The notes below the pieces were generated by a model, which saw only the letters and a list, made by a program, of their open reading frames with translations, had not been told where the DNA came from and made no database searches. From Tritonibacter litoralis (GTDB lineage Bacteria; Pseudomonadota; Alphaproteobacteria; Rhodobacterales; Rhodobacteraceae), in the NCBI RefSeq assembly GCF_009496005.1, contig NZ_WIBF01000003.1, positions 272,522-336,521 of the forward strand: a DNA stretch of 64,000 nt, given 5' to 3'. Shown piece by piece: positions 27,196 through 35,754 of the stretch (position 1 is its first letter; every line of letters starts with the position of its first letter). Position numbers and translations under genes: made by a program.

Positions 27196-27971
27196 GTTTG
27201 GATTTCTTGCCAGTCGAACTTGTGGCGCTGCTTGGCGCTGGGTTCTGGCACGCGGCTATCGTGTTCCTAAGAACGGCGGCAATTGTGTCTACGCTTCCTG
27301 CGATTGGCGAAGTCTTTGTTCCCACGCCGGTAAAGCTGGCGATGGCCTTTGTGTTCACAATGATTGTTGCTCCGATGGTGCCCCTGCAGCCGCCGCCGGA
27401 CACTATACTCAGCTATGTTGGGCTTGCTGTGAGTGAAGCTATGGTTGGTCTGGCTCTTGGGTTTGCGGTCCGCATTTTTGTTCTTACGCTGCAAACGGCG
27501 GGTGCAATTGGTGCGCAAGGCACATCACTTGCCCAGGCCTTTGGCGGTCTTGGCGCGGAACCGATGCCAGCAATCGGCAGCATTTTGGTTTTTGGCGGAA
27601 CTGCGCTAGCGGTTATTATGGGGCTTCATATCAAAGTGATCGAATATATGGCGCAATCCTACCTGATGTTTCCGGTGGGTGAATTTCCACCTGCGTCCGA
27701 GTTGTCACGTTGGATTGTACAGCGAGTCTCTCAGAGCTTCTCGATGTCGTTTGCGCTTGCAGCGCCATTTGTGATCACTTCGGTAATTTACAATATCACG
27801 CTTGGCTTCATCAACAGAGCGATGCCGCAGCTGATGGTCGCCTTTGTTGGTGCGCCGGTGATCACCTTTGGTGGTATGTTTATCATGTTGGTCGCGAGCC
27901 CGATGATCTTGATGCATTGGGTCGAAGTGTTCTTTACTTTCTTCGCGAACCCCACCGGAGGTGCTCAATGA
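27192..27971 (+). CDS. fliR: Flagellar export gate protein FliR
   Basis: A membrane subunit of the export gate that forms the export channel with FliP and FliQ. 259 residues, five or six hydrophobic segments, with the family segments FLRTAAIVSTLPAIGEVFVP, GAQGTSLAQAFG and the late RAMPQLMVAFVGAPV. It overlaps flhA (ATGA) and flhB (ATGA) by 4 bp each. Confidence 0.95.
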   Translation: MSLDFLPVELVALLGAGFWHAAIVFLRTAAIVSTLPAIGEVFVPTPVKLAMAFVFTMIVAPMVPLQPPPDTILSYVGLAVSEAMVGLALGFAVRIFVLTLQTAGAIGAQGTSLAQAFGGLGAEPMPAIGSILVFGGTALAVIMGLHIKVIEYMAQSYLMFPVGEFPPASELSRWIVQRVSQSFSMSFALAAPFVITSVIYNITLGFINRAMPQLMVAFVGAPVITFGGMFIMLVASPMILMHWVEVFFTFFANPTGGAQ

Positions 27972-29053
27972 GCGATCAGGACGACGATTCCGATAAGTCA
28001 TTTGAGCCTACACCCGAAAAACTAAAAAAGGCGCGGGAAAGTGGCGACGTAGCCAAATCCACAGACTTGTCAGTTGCCGCGGCTTACCTGGGTGTTGTTA
28101 TTGCTTTTTATGCGGCTGGCCGCGGGCCGGTCGAAAAACTGGGTACAACACTTATGGCGTTTCTGGATCAGCCGGACCGCCTGGTAGAACTGTATTTTGA
28201 AGGGTCTGCCTCCCAACCGATGATCAATCTTGTTCAATCGGTGATTTTGTCAGTGCTGCCTTGGTTTGCCGTGCCTGCAGTATTGGTATTACTTTCAATT
28301 ATTGCACAAAAAGCTTTCGTGGTGGCTCCAAGTAAATTGGAGCCGAAACTTTCAAACCTGTCACTCTTAAAAAATGCCAAAAATAAGTTTGGCCGCTCGG
28401 GACTGTTCGAATTCGCCAAAAGCTTTTTCAAACTCCTGATTTATTCAATTGGTTTGGGATTTTACCTGTCCTATCGGATGCCTGACATGATCGCATCTGC
28501 GGCCACTGGTGCGTTTTCAGTACTGATGCTTCTGGGCAGCTTGGTACTAGAAATTCTGATTTTGGCCACGCTGATCGCAGTATCAATTGGGGTTGTGGAC
28601 GCGGCATTTCAGCACGCTGAGTATCGCCGGAAAAACATGATGTCCCAGAAAGAGGTCAGGGACGAGCAGAAAAACGCGGAAGGCGACCCCCATTTCAAAG
28701 GGAAGCGCCGCCAGCGTGGACAGGAAATCGCACTCAGCCAGATGATCGGCGCGGTGCCCGATGCGGATGTGGTGATTGTGAACCCGACTCACTATGCCGT
28801 GGCTCTGAAGTGGACACGCGAACCAGGGTCGGCGCCGTCTTGTGTTGCCAAGGGCGTGGACGAGATTGCGGCTGCAATTCGTGAGAAGGCGCAGGAAAAT
28901 GCGGTACCTATTCACAGCGACCCCCCCACTGCGCGCGCCCTTTTTGCAACCGTGGAAATTGGCGAAGAGATTTTGGAAGAACACTATGCTCCGGTTGCTG
29001 CGGCAATTCGATTTGCGGAAGCCATGCGTGAAAAGGCCAAAGGACGCATCTGA
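27968..29053 (+). CDS. flhB: Flagellar export specificity switch protein FlhB
   Basis: Switches the export apparatus from rod and hook to filament substrates. The start at 27968 (overlapping fliR) gives 361 residues beginning MSDQDDDSDKSFEPTPEKLK, the usual N-terminus. Four membrane helices follow, then a cytoplasmic domain with the self-cleavage site N272-P-T-H275 in VIVNPTHYAVAL. A longer open frame starting at 27710 lies inside fliR and is rejected. It overlaps the next gene by 1 bp. Confidence 0.96.
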   Translation: MSDQDDDSDKSFEPTPEKLKKARESGDVAKSTDLSVAAAYLGVVIAFYAAGRGPVEKLGTTLMAFLDQPDRLVELYFEGSASQPMINLVQSVILSVLPWFAVPAVLVLLSIIAQKAFVVAPSKLEPKLSNLSLLKNAKNKFGRSGLFEFAKSFFKLLIYSIGLGFYLSYRMPDMIASAATGAFSVLMLLGSLVLEILILATLIAVSIGVVDAAFQHAEYRRKNMMSQKEVRDEQKNAEGDPHFKGKRRQRGQEIALSQMIGAVPDADVVIVNPTHYAVALKWTREPGSAPSCVAKGVDEIAAAIREKAQENAVPIHSDPPTARALFATVEIGEEILEEHYAPVAAAIRFAEAMREKAKGRI

Positions 29054-29466
29054 TGAAAGACAAAATGCTGCATCAAATGAAACGCGTAACAGAGGCGCAG
29101 TACATGCAGGAACACGCGCGGGTGAAACCGATCCTGGACGCTGAAGCCTCGGCACGAGCCAAGCTTGCGCAGCTGGATCAACAAGTGAAGGACGCCCGCG
29201 AGCAGTCTGACGGTGATGTGGCCAATGGCGATCTTGCGATGAGGTCTCTGGGCGCGGATCTGTTGTGGGAAGGTTGGCACACCCGCATGCGGCGACAGCT
29301 GAACACAGAGCTGGCCCAGGCGACAGCGCAAAAACTGATGGCGATGGACCGCCTGCGAAAATCTTTTGGCCGAAAACACGCGGTCGAAACCATGGCGGAA
29401 GATGCAGCAAAACAGAAAAAAGCCGACCAAGCCGCCCGTCTTTATGCGCAGCTTATGAACCAGTGA
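29053..29466 (+). CDS. FliJ-like coiled-coil protein
   Basis: A 137-residue, charged, almost fully helical protein starting on the last base of the flhB stop. Size, helical heptad pattern and position among export genes suggest the export chaperone FliJ, which normally works with FliI and FlhA. No FliJ gene follows fliI in this window, so this would fill the gap. Similarity in this family is weak and the name is only a proposal. It is the last gene of the flagellar plus-strand run, before a strong terminator. Confidence 0.6.
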   Translation: MKDKMLHQMKRVTEAQYMQEHARVKPILDAEASARAKLAQLDQQVKDAREQSDGDVANGDLAMRSLGADLLWEGWHTRMRRQLNTELAQATAQKLMAMDRLRKSFGRKHAVETMAEDAAKQKKADQAARLYAQLMNQ

Positions 29467-29494
29467 TTGCGCAGAGAGTTTTAACAACACGAAA

Positions 29495-29529
29495 AAACCG
29501 CTGACCTCCGTTCGGGATGTCAGCGGTTT
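29495..29529. terminator. Bidirectional terminator between the FliJ-like gene and the second fliL
   Basis: A perfect 11-bp stem (AAACCGCTGAC / GTCAGCGGTTT) with a 13-nt loop; it is preceded by A6 and followed by ATTT. Read on the minus strand, the stem runs into T6. It separates two convergent flagellar transcripts. Confidence 0.85.
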
Positions 29530-29547
29530 ATTTGATTGTCCGGAACT

Positions 29548-30072
29548 TCAGACGTCCTGGCGAGAGATCTCTACGATCAAAACATCATGAACACCGCCGC
29601 CGAGCTGCCGTTGCGCAGCTTCGCGCAATGCCGTGCGCAGGGGATCCAGCATATCGGACCGGGTGAATGCCCCCCGAAAACCGCCCATATTGGCGTGATC
29701 AAACAATACCTGCAGGAATACGTCCCGCAGCTTGGGCTCATAGGCGTGGACCATTTCGTTCATGCCGATATCGGTTTCCAAAGACAGGGAGACAACCACC
29801 AGCGATGCCAGCTCTTCGTGCTCAACAACCGGAACAACAAACTGATTCTGGATCTTGATGTATTCCACGGTCGGCTCAGCTTCCGGGTCATGCTTTGCCA
29901 CTTCTTTCTCGTGGTCGTCTTCTTTCATCTCTTCTTTGTGCATGCCGTCTTCTTCGCCATGCATATCCGCCTCGGCATGTTCTTCTGGTTCAGGCTTCAG
30001 CATTATGCCGGCCCCGATGCCGCCTGCTGTGCCTACGATCAGCAAAATAACCGGAAGGAGTTTAGCTATCAT
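29548..30072 (-). CDS. Second FliL-like flagellar basal body protein
   Basis: A 174-residue protein with an N-terminal membrane helix (about 5-25), an unusual acidic and histidine-rich linker (EEHAEADMHGEEDGMHKEE, about 30-65) and a FliL-like periplasmic domain (VEYIKIQNQFVVPVV...ASLVVVSLSLET...VHDVLIVEISRQD). It closes the minus-strand rod-gene run after flgH. It is distinct from the FliL at 19205. The His/Glu-rich linker might bind metal, but that is speculative. Confidence 0.8.
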   Translation of the reverse strand: MIAKLLPVILLIVGTAGGIGAGIMLKPEPEEHAEADMHGEEDGMHKEEMKEDDHEKEVAKHDPEAEPTVEYIKIQNQFVVPVVEHEELASLVVVSLSLETDIGMNEMVHAYEPKLRDVFLQVLFDHANMGGFRGAFTRSDMLDPLRTALREAAQRQLGGGVHDVLIVEISRQDV

Positions 30073-30081
30073 GGTCTGTCC

Positions 30082-30822
30082 TTAGAACGGGAGCACTACG
30101 TCCAGCAGCTGCTGGCCATAACGCGGTTGTTGTACGTCGGTGATCTGACCACGGCCGCCATAGGAAACACGGGCCGAAGCGATCTTGTCATAAGTGATTT
30201 CGTTTTGACGGCTGATATCTTCGGGGCGCACATAGCCAGAGACCAGCAGCTCGCGGATTTCAAAGTTCACCCGCAGCTCTTGTGAGCCATTGATGGCAAG
30301 GACGCCGTTGGGCAATACATCCACAATCGTTGCCGCCACGCGCAGTTCCAGTTTCTCGCTTCGGCTGACAGAACCCGAGCCTCCGGATGATGAATTCGAT
30401 GTCAGATCAACCGCATCTGCGAGGCTGGCCCCTTCGGGCAGGTGACGGTCCAGACGCTGGGGGACACCCAGCAACTGCGGCACCCCTAGGCTTTCGGATC
30501 CATTGCGGGAGCGTTGCGTATCGTTGGAAATCTCGGCTTCTTCGTCGATCTCAATCACAACAGTCAGGATGTCACCGCGTTTTACCGCCCGCCGGTCCCC
30601 AAGCAGCGATTGGCGTTCACCGCTCCAAAGCGAAGCATGGTCGACAGCGCGTTGTGGATGGTGCTCTTGCGGCAGCCCCTCCCACAGCATAGCCACATGT
30701 TCCGGCGTTTCATTTGCCGGGGTAAAAGAAGGCGGTTTGCCAAGGTGATCCATCCGAGCACAGGCACCAGTCGCGATCAGGCCGATCAGCGCCATTTTGG
30801 AAACTACTGACATGGGTTTCAT
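30082..30822 (-). CDS. flgH: Flagellar L-ring protein FlgH
   Basis: The outer-membrane lipoprotein ring around the rod. 246 residues; the signal ends in a lipobox with cysteine (LIATGACARMDH), and the core has the family segments SLLGDRRAVKRGDILTVVIEID and VDVLPNGVLAINGSQEL, with YVRPEDISRQNEI near the end. It overlaps flgA by 1 bp. flgI, the P-ring gene, is not in the window. Confidence 0.95.
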   Translation of the reverse strand: MKPMSVVSKMALIGLIATGACARMDHLGKPPSFTPANETPEHVAMLWEGLPQEHHPQRAVDHASLWSGERQSLLGDRRAVKRGDILTVVIEIDEEAEISNDTQRSRNGSESLGVPQLLGVPQRLDRHLPEGASLADAVDLTSNSSSGGSGSVSRSEKLELRVAATIVDVLPNGVLAINGSQELRVNFEIRELLVSGYVRPEDISRQNEITYDKIASARVSYGGRGQITDVQQPRYGQQLLDVVLPF

Positions 30823-31238
30823 TAATGTACCTCAATGGATCCATCGGACCGAACACGGCCGGATACAGTTGTGCGGGATGACAGGTTCATCACCCGAATG
30901 GATTCGCCCTCGGCTCCGCGCCCCAGCGCGCGCCCTTCGGTGGCGATGGTCAAAGAGCCGTTGCGAAAGATCAGAGTCACCAGATCATTGCGTTCGACAA
31001 TGGCAGGAGGCCCAAAATCGCCGCGGCGAATGGGGCGGCCGGTGTAAAGCGCGACGCGGGCCTCTTGCCCGATCAGCTCGTCTACCGAGGCCACGGCGCC
31101 TGGAACTTCCACCTGTTTGACCATCAGATCGCTGGGCGCGATGATCTCTTTGGGGCGGATGTTGCGCGCAGGCACCAGGATTTCGGCCACAGCAGCCTGC
31201 GCCAGAACGGCAATCACAAAGGCAAGGGCGTATTTCAT
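30822..31238 (-). CDS. flgA: FlgA, P-ring assembly chaperone
   Basis: A periplasmic chaperone for FlgI. This is a short form of 138 residues: signal peptide (1-18, ending QAAVA) followed by a SAF-type domain (LVPARNIRPKEIIAPSDL) and the C-terminal RNGSLTIATEGRALGRGAEGESIRVMNL segment. The N-terminal domain of longer FlgA proteins is absent, as is common in alphaproteobacteria. It overlaps both neighbours by 1 bp. Confidence 0.9.
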   Translation of the reverse strand: MKYALAFVIAVLAQAAVAEILVPARNIRPKEIIAPSDLMVKQVEVPGAVASVDELIGQEARVALYTGRPIRRGDFGPPAIVERNDLVTLIFRNGSLTIATEGRALGRGAEGESIRVMNLSSRTTVSGRVRSDGSIEVH

Positions 31239-32023
31239 CAGCGCACCTGTGTTGTTGCACCCATCATCTGGTCAACGGCTGAGATGACTTTGGCATTCAT
31301 TTCATAGCCCCGTTGCGCAGCGATCAGCTCGGTGACCTCACGTACAGCATCAACGGAGCTGGCTTCCAAATACCCTTGGCGCAGCGTGCCCAACCCATCT
31401 TCACCAGCGGTGGAGACATTGGCGCCGCCTGACGCTTCGGTTTCGACAAAGAGGTTGCCGCCAATCGCTTCAAGCCCCTTGGGGTTGGTGAAGTTCGCCA
31501 GGCTCAACTGTCCCAACAACTGACCCTCGGTTGTTTCATCGAAATAGGCAAAAACTTCACCCTCGGGGTTGATCGAAATGCTCAACGCATCGTCGGGGAT
31601 CGTAATTTCGGGTGACACGGAAAAACCGTCAGACGTCACGATCAGACCTTCGGCATCCCGTTTCAATGCACCATCACGAGTATAGGCGGACTGACCAGAG
31701 GGGAGGGTGACCTCAAGGAAGCCATTACCATCAATCGCGACATCCAGATCATTGTTGGTTTGTGTCAACGCCCCTTGTTCCAGGTGGATAGAGACGGCAG
31801 CTGGACGCACGCCAAGGCCAACCTGAACACCTGTTGGCAGCACGGTGCCATCAGAGGCATTCACTGTTCCCGCACGCGATACCTGTTGGTAGTGCAAGTC
31901 CGCAAACTCGGCACGACGCGCGTTATAAGCGGTGGTGTTCATGTTTGAGAGGTTGTTCGAGATGGTTTCAACCCGCAGCTGCTGTGCGCTCATCCCGGTG
32001 GCAGCGATCTTAAGAGCCCGCAT
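31238..32023 (-). CDS. flgG: Flagellar distal rod protein FlgG
   Basis: A 261-residue rod protein with the typical N-terminus (MRALKIAATGMSAQQLRVETISNNLSNMNTTAY) and C-terminus (YLEASSVDAVREVTELIAAQRGYEMNAKVI), which form the coiled-coil pair shared by rod and hook proteins. The central D1 region (DVAIDGNGFLEVTLPSG) matches FlgG. It lies 10 bp after flgF. Confidence 0.96.
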   Translation of the reverse strand: MRALKIAATGMSAQQLRVETISNNLSNMNTTAYNARRAEFADLHYQQVSRAGTVNASDGTVLPTGVQVGLGVRPAAVSIHLEQGALTQTNNDLDVAIDGNGFLEVTLPSGQSAYTRDGALKRDAEGLIVTSDGFSVSPEITIPDDALSISINPEGEVFAYFDETTEGQLLGQLSLANFTNPKGLEAIGGNLFVETEASGGANVSTAGEDGLGTLRQGYLEASSVDAVREVTELIAAQRGYEMNAKVISAVDQMMGATTQVR

Positions 32024-32033
32024 TGTCCGTCTC

Positions 32034-32750
32034 CTATGTTTTGATCAGTTTATCGATCGCGTCGCGGACGCGCTGATCTTCGGTTTCAAGGAAGCTTTGC
32101 CCCATTTCATAGGCGCGCTGGATTTCGATCATCCGCGTGATTTGATCGATGGAATTGACGTTGGACCCCTCAAGGAAACCTTGATGCACACGAGCATCCA
32201 GGCTTGCATCGATTTCGCCGTCAACGCGGAACATGACCCCGTCCTCGCGGATCATTGGGCTGCCTTCACTTGGCTGAAACAGGCCGATTTGCCCCAACGG
32301 ACGCCCGTCCGCGCTCAGCGTGCCATCGGCGCCGAAACTAATGGATTGTGCGTCGCCTGGGATGAACACGGGTGCCCGGCCTGCGTCCAGCACACGCCGA
32401 CCATCTGCTGTGACCAAATCGCCAGCCGCATTGGTTGAAAACGCGCCGGACCGTGTGAGACGTTCGCCATCTGGCGTCTCCACCAAAAAGAACGCATCGC
32501 CCTCGATTGCCAGGTCGAATGTACCACCTGTTTTTGTCAGCGCCCCTTGTTCCATGGAAGTGTTGCGGATGTTGGCGCGCGACATCGAGATTGATTCAGA
32601 CCCCGGAGAAGAGGCCACAAATTCTGAGAAAATCAGCCCTTCCTGACGGTAGCCTGTTGTAGCCGAGTTCGCGATATTGTTTGCGACCACCCGCATCTCT
32701 CGGACAAGGCCCGTTTGGCGGGACAGAGTAGTAAAGCTTGAAGTATCCAT
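32034..32750 (-). CDS. flgF: Flagellar proximal rod protein FlgF
   Basis: A 238-residue rod protein. The N-terminus is the family type (RQTGLVREMRVVANNIANSATTGYR), the middle carries FDLAIEGDAFFLVETPDG, and the end is HQGFLEGSNVNSIDQITRMIEIQRAYEMGQ. It is shorter than FlgG and lies directly upstream of it, the usual order. It overlaps fliQ by 1 bp. Confidence 0.94.
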   Translation of the reverse strand: MDTSSFTTLSRQTGLVREMRVVANNIANSATTGYRQEGLIFSEFVASSPGSESISMSRANIRNTSMEQGALTKTGGTFDLAIEGDAFFLVETPDGERLTRSGAFSTNAAGDLVTADGRRVLDAGRAPVFIPGDAQSISFGADGTLSADGRPLGQIGLFQPSEGSPMIREDGVMFRVDGEIDASLDARVHQGFLEGSNVNSIDQITRMIEIQRAYEMGQSFLETEDQRVRDAIDKLIKT

Positions 32751-33022
32751 TACAGACCTCCTGTGATCAGCGGCACCACGTGCCCGTCAAAAAACGCAAC
32801 AAGCGTGTATGTCATGAAGCCCATGGTGGCCCAAAAGACGATAAGGATGGCGACCAGTTTTGGCACAAAGGTCAGCGTCATTTCCTGGATCGAGGTCAGG
32901 GCCTGAAAGAGGCCAACGGCAATACCAACCACCAGCGCTACGGCCAACACCGGCGTAGCCATTGTGACGGCCGTAAAGACCGCCTGACGCAACGTGTCAA
33001 AAAAGAGCCCGTCATTCATCAT
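32750..33022 (-). CDS. fliQ: Flagellar export gate protein FliQ
   Basis: A small two-helix membrane subunit of the export gate. With the start at 33022 (two consecutive ATGs) it has 90 residues, the normal length, with the segments ATPVLAVALVVGIAVGLFQALTSIQE split across the first helix and loop, and FVPKLVAILIVFW in the second. A longer open frame upstream overlaps fliE and is rejected. It sits between fliE and flgF. Confidence 0.93.
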   Translation of the reverse strand: MMNDGLFFDTLRQAVFTAVTMATPVLAVALVVGIAVGLFQALTSIQEMTLTFVPKLVAILIVFWATMGFMTYTLVAFFDGHVVPLITGGL

Positions 33023-33026
33023 GGCG

Positions 33027-33323
33027 TTAGACCGGCATCCGCATGATTTCTTGGTAGGCTTCCACAACTTTGTTGCGTACTGTCACCGCTGTTTCGACCG
33101 CCAATTCGGTTTGGGCGAGGGCCTGCACCAAAGCATGCGGATCTGCGGAACCGGTCATCGCTTGAACCGAGACCTGTTCAGATGTTTGTAAGGTGGTCGC
33201 GAATTCCTCAAAATTGGCCTTCAGATGGTTCTGAATACCACCCGAAACATGGTCCGGGTCAGCTTGAGTTGCCGGGCGTGCCGCGGCATAGCCGCTGGTA
33301 GCGGACAGAGAGCGAATATCCAT
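33027..33323 (-). CDS. fliE: Flagellar hook-basal body protein FliE
   Basis: A 98-residue adaptor between the MS-ring and the rod, and an early export substrate. The C-terminal half (ASEQVSVQAMTGSADPHALVQALAQTEL-like, then TAVTVRNKVVEAYQEIMRMPV) is the conserved part. It lies 21 bp after flgC and ends 4 bp before the start of fliQ. Confidence 0.92.
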   Translation of the reverse strand: MDIRSLSATSGYAAARPATQADPDHVSGGIQNHLKANFEEFATTLQTSEQVSVQAMTGSADPHALVQALAQTELAVETAVTVRNKVVEAYQEIMRMPV

Positions 33324-33344
33324 TCTGGATCTCCTAATTCAATT

Positions 33345-33737
33345 TTAGTTGCGCAACAGATCCATCAAGGCGGAGGACATGCTGCGTGTTTGGTCGAACA
33401 TTTTCAGGTTGGCTTCATAGCTGCGTTGCGCTTCGCGGGCGTCGGCAATCTCGATCATCAGATCGACGTTGGAACCGTCGTAGTGACCACTGTCATCGGC
33501 CAGAGGGTGGGTCGGATCATAGATCTGTTCCAGATCGCTGCGGTCCAGGATCACGCGGCCCACGCGCACCTGCTCTGTATTAGTGTTCAGGTTCCGTACC
33601 GCTTCAAACGGAACGGATTTCCGGCGGTACCCTGGCGTGTCAGCGTTTGAAATGTTTTCTGCGACATGGCGGAGGCGATTGGCTTGAGCTTTCAGACCGC
33701 TGGATGAAACAGACAAAGAGTTTGCAAAATCACTCAT
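33345..33737 (-). CDS. flgC: Flagellar proximal rod protein FlgC
   Basis: A 130-residue rod protein with the typical start (SLSVSSSGLKAQANRLRHVAENISNADTPGYR) and C-terminus (MIEIADAREAQRSYEANLKMFDQTRSM), plus the YDPTHPLADDSG segment specific to FlgC. It follows flgB by 15 bp. Confidence 0.95.
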   Translation of the reverse strand: MSDFANSLSVSSSGLKAQANRLRHVAENISNADTPGYRRKSVPFEAVRNLNTNTEQVRVGRVILDRSDLEQIYDPTHPLADDSGHYDGSNVDLMIEIADAREAQRSYEANLKMFDQTRSMSSALMDLLRN

Positions 33738-33752
33738 TCTTCAAACCTCCGA

Positions 33753-34169
33753 TCAATTGGCGCGAATGCTGGCGCGCAGCACATTCATGGAAGAGCGGTA
33801 GATCGCCAGCGCACGGTCGTGTTGGCGTTTGACTTCCACACCTTTCAGAATTTCATCTTCGATCGAAACAGAGTTGCCGTTGGGGCCTGCGCCGGTGTCA
33901 TCTTCTGTGATTGCCCAATCCACGCCACCGCCTGCGCCGTTCAGATGCGAAGACCGGGTTGAAATCATGTCCCCTGACGATGCGCCACGGCGTGCGAAGA
34001 CCTCTGAAAAGGGTCTGATATCTTTGGAATGGTAATCAGGTGTATTGGCGTTGGCGATGTTTTGCGACACCAATGCCTGACGGGTCCCTGCATGAGACGC
34101 CATCGAGTATGCAATTTTAAAGACGTTCAAATCTGCGAACACCGGGGCTTCTCCCTCGATCAATTTCAA
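33753..34169 (-). CDS. flgB: Flagellar proximal rod protein FlgB
   Basis: A 138-residue rod protein, first gene of the minus-strand run flgB, flgC, fliE, fliQ, flgF, flgG, flgA, flgH, fliL2. The signature SQNIANANTPDYHSKDI and the C-terminal basic helix (ALAIYRSSMNVLRASIR) fit FlgB. It is read divergently from fliI across only 46 bp, so the promoters of both operons must be very compact or overlapping. Confidence 0.93.
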   Translation of the reverse strand: MKLIEGEAPVFADLNVFKIAYSMASHAGTRQALVSQNIANANTPDYHSKDIRPFSEVFARRGASSGDMISTRSSHLNGAGGGVDWAITEDDTGAGPNGNSVSIEDEILKGVEVKRQHDRALAIYRSSMNVLRASIRAN

Positions 34170-34215
34170 TCAAGGCTTAACCCCGATTCCTTTAGAAATT
34201 GTTTTCAGAGGCACT

Positions 34216-35553
34216 ATGGAGAAGCCAAACATGATCCCTGCGCTAAAAGCTCTGACGGAAGAACTTGCATCAAAGAAGCTGTCCACGACGGTGGGCCGCG
34301 TGAGCGGAGTTGCAGATGGAGTCATAAAAGTCACTGGTCTTGCACACTTAGCCCGCATCGGTGACCGCGCCGAGCTGCGCCGTGGTCCGGACGATACGCT
34401 GATGGGTGAGATCATGAAGATCGATGACAACTTGGTCTTTATGTTGCCCGACACCGCTCCGGACCGAATCCGAATCGACGATCCGGTTTTGCTGTTGCCG
34501 ACGCCAATTTTTGCCCCAAGCGACAATTGGGTGGGTCGTGTGATCGATCCTTTTGGCCAGCCACTGGATGGTCGCCCGCTGTTGCGCGGAGAAGAGGCAC
34601 GGGATCTGATGGCCGCCCCACCCAAGGCCGCCGCGCGTCGCGGATTGGGGGAACGGTTGTCGACGGGATATGCTGTGACCAACACTTTGTTGCCCATCGT
34701 CAAAGGCCAGCGTGTTGGTCTCTTTGCCGGATCTGGTGTTGGTAAGTCGACCCTTCTTGCAAAGCTCGCGCAGAATATGGAAGCCGATGTGGTTGTTATG
34801 GCCCTGATTGGTGAGCGTGGGCGCGAGGTAAACCACTTTGTAAAAGACGTTTTGGGCGAAGAAGGTATGCGCCGGACGGTTGTGGTGGCGGCAACATCAG
34901 ACCAATCCGCACTGGTGCGCAGGCGGTGCGCCTGGGCTGCAATGACTGTGGCCGAACATTTCCGGGACCAAGGCAAACACGTATTGTTCCTGGCTGACTC
35001 GGTCACCCGATTTGCCGAAGCGCACCGCGAAATCTCTGCCGCTGCGGGTGAGGCACCGGCGCTGCGGGGCTATCCGCCTTCTGTGACACCGTTGATTACC
35101 GGGATGTGTGAACGGTCCGGCCCCGGTCAGGATGAACAGGGCGACATCACGGCTGTTTACAGCGTCCTCGTCGCGGGTTCTGATATGGACGAGCCGATTG
35201 CCGATATTCTGCGCGGTGTTCTGGATGGGCACATTGTTTTGAACCGCGAAATTGCCGAACGCGGTCGGTTCCCGGCGATTGACGTGTCGCGCTCTGTCTC
35301 GCGAAGCCTGCCCGCTGCGGCCACTCCTGATGAAAACGAACAGATCCTGCAGGTGCGCAAGTTCCTTGGATCGTATGAGCAATCCGAAGTGATGATCCGC
35401 GCGGGGCTCTATTCTGCAGGCAATGACCTTGTATTGGATCAGGCGGTGAAGCTCTGGCCCGAGCTGGACGCATTCTTTGGTAAAGAAGAACCGGGAAAAC
35501 CTGCTGAGAGTTTTTCACGTCTTGGTCTGATGCTGCGGCGGGCGGGACGCTAA
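34216..35553 (+). CDS. fliI: Flagellum-specific ATPase FliI
   Basis: The cytoplasmic ATPase that energises and unloads flagellar export substrates. 445 residues with Walker A GSGVGKST at 172-179 and the RSVSRSLPAA, MCERSGPGQDEQGDIT and FLADSVTRFAEAHREIS segments of the F1-type ATPase family. The start may be 34216 or 34231 (MIPALKAL); the second has GGAG at a better distance. It stands alone on the plus strand, separated from fliH and the FliJ-like gene. Confidence 0.95.
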   Translation: MEKPNMIPALKALTEELASKKLSTTVGRVSGVADGVIKVTGLAHLARIGDRAELRRGPDDTLMGEIMKIDDNLVFMLPDTAPDRIRIDDPVLLLPTPIFAPSDNWVGRVIDPFGQPLDGRPLLRGEEARDLMAAPPKAAARRGLGERLSTGYAVTNTLLPIVKGQRVGLFAGSGVGKSTLLAKLAQNMEADVVVMALIGERGREVNHFVKDVLGEEGMRRTVVVAATSDQSALVRRRCAWAAMTVAEHFRDQGKHVLFLADSVTRFAEAHREISAAAGEAPALRGYPPSVTPLITGMCERSGPGQDEQGDITAVYSVLVAGSDMDEPIADILRGVLDGHIVLNREIAERGRFPAIDVSRSVSRSLPAAATPDENEQILQVRKFLGSYEQSEVMIRAGLYSAGNDLVLDQAVKLWPELDAFFGKEEPGKPAESFSRLGLMLRRAGR

Positions 35554-35560
35554 ATGTCAA

Positions 35561-35586
35561 AGAAATGCTGCAACTGCAGCATTTCT
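35561..35586 (+). terminator. Hairpin after fliI
   Basis: AGAAATGCTGCA and TGCAGCATTTCT form a perfect 12-bp inverted repeat with almost no loop, 8 bp after the fliI stop. There is no T-run, so it may be a weak terminator or a processing stem. The following 160 bp up to the sugar transferase are AT-rich and contain no supportable gene. Confidence 0.45.
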
Positions 35587-35754
35587 GCGCAAATCCTAAG
35601 CTCAGATCACATTAAATCCAATTTTTATTTAAATAATATCGCAAAAGCATTGAAAAAGCGTCACAGCATGTCTCTAAGTCCAGTGCTAGGGAACGTATTC
35701 AATTTCCGATGCCATAACCAAGTTTCAAGCGTTTAATTTCTGTGAGGTGTTGTT

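Noticed and set aside
27710..27967. Upstream extension of the flhB frame
   Set aside because: It lies inside fliR in another frame; the ATG at 27968 overlapping the fliR stop gives the normal FlhB N-terminus.
35554..35736. 60-codon frame directly after fliI
   Set aside because: Its first codons form the hairpin after fliI and the rest is low-complexity AT-rich sequence; no protein features.
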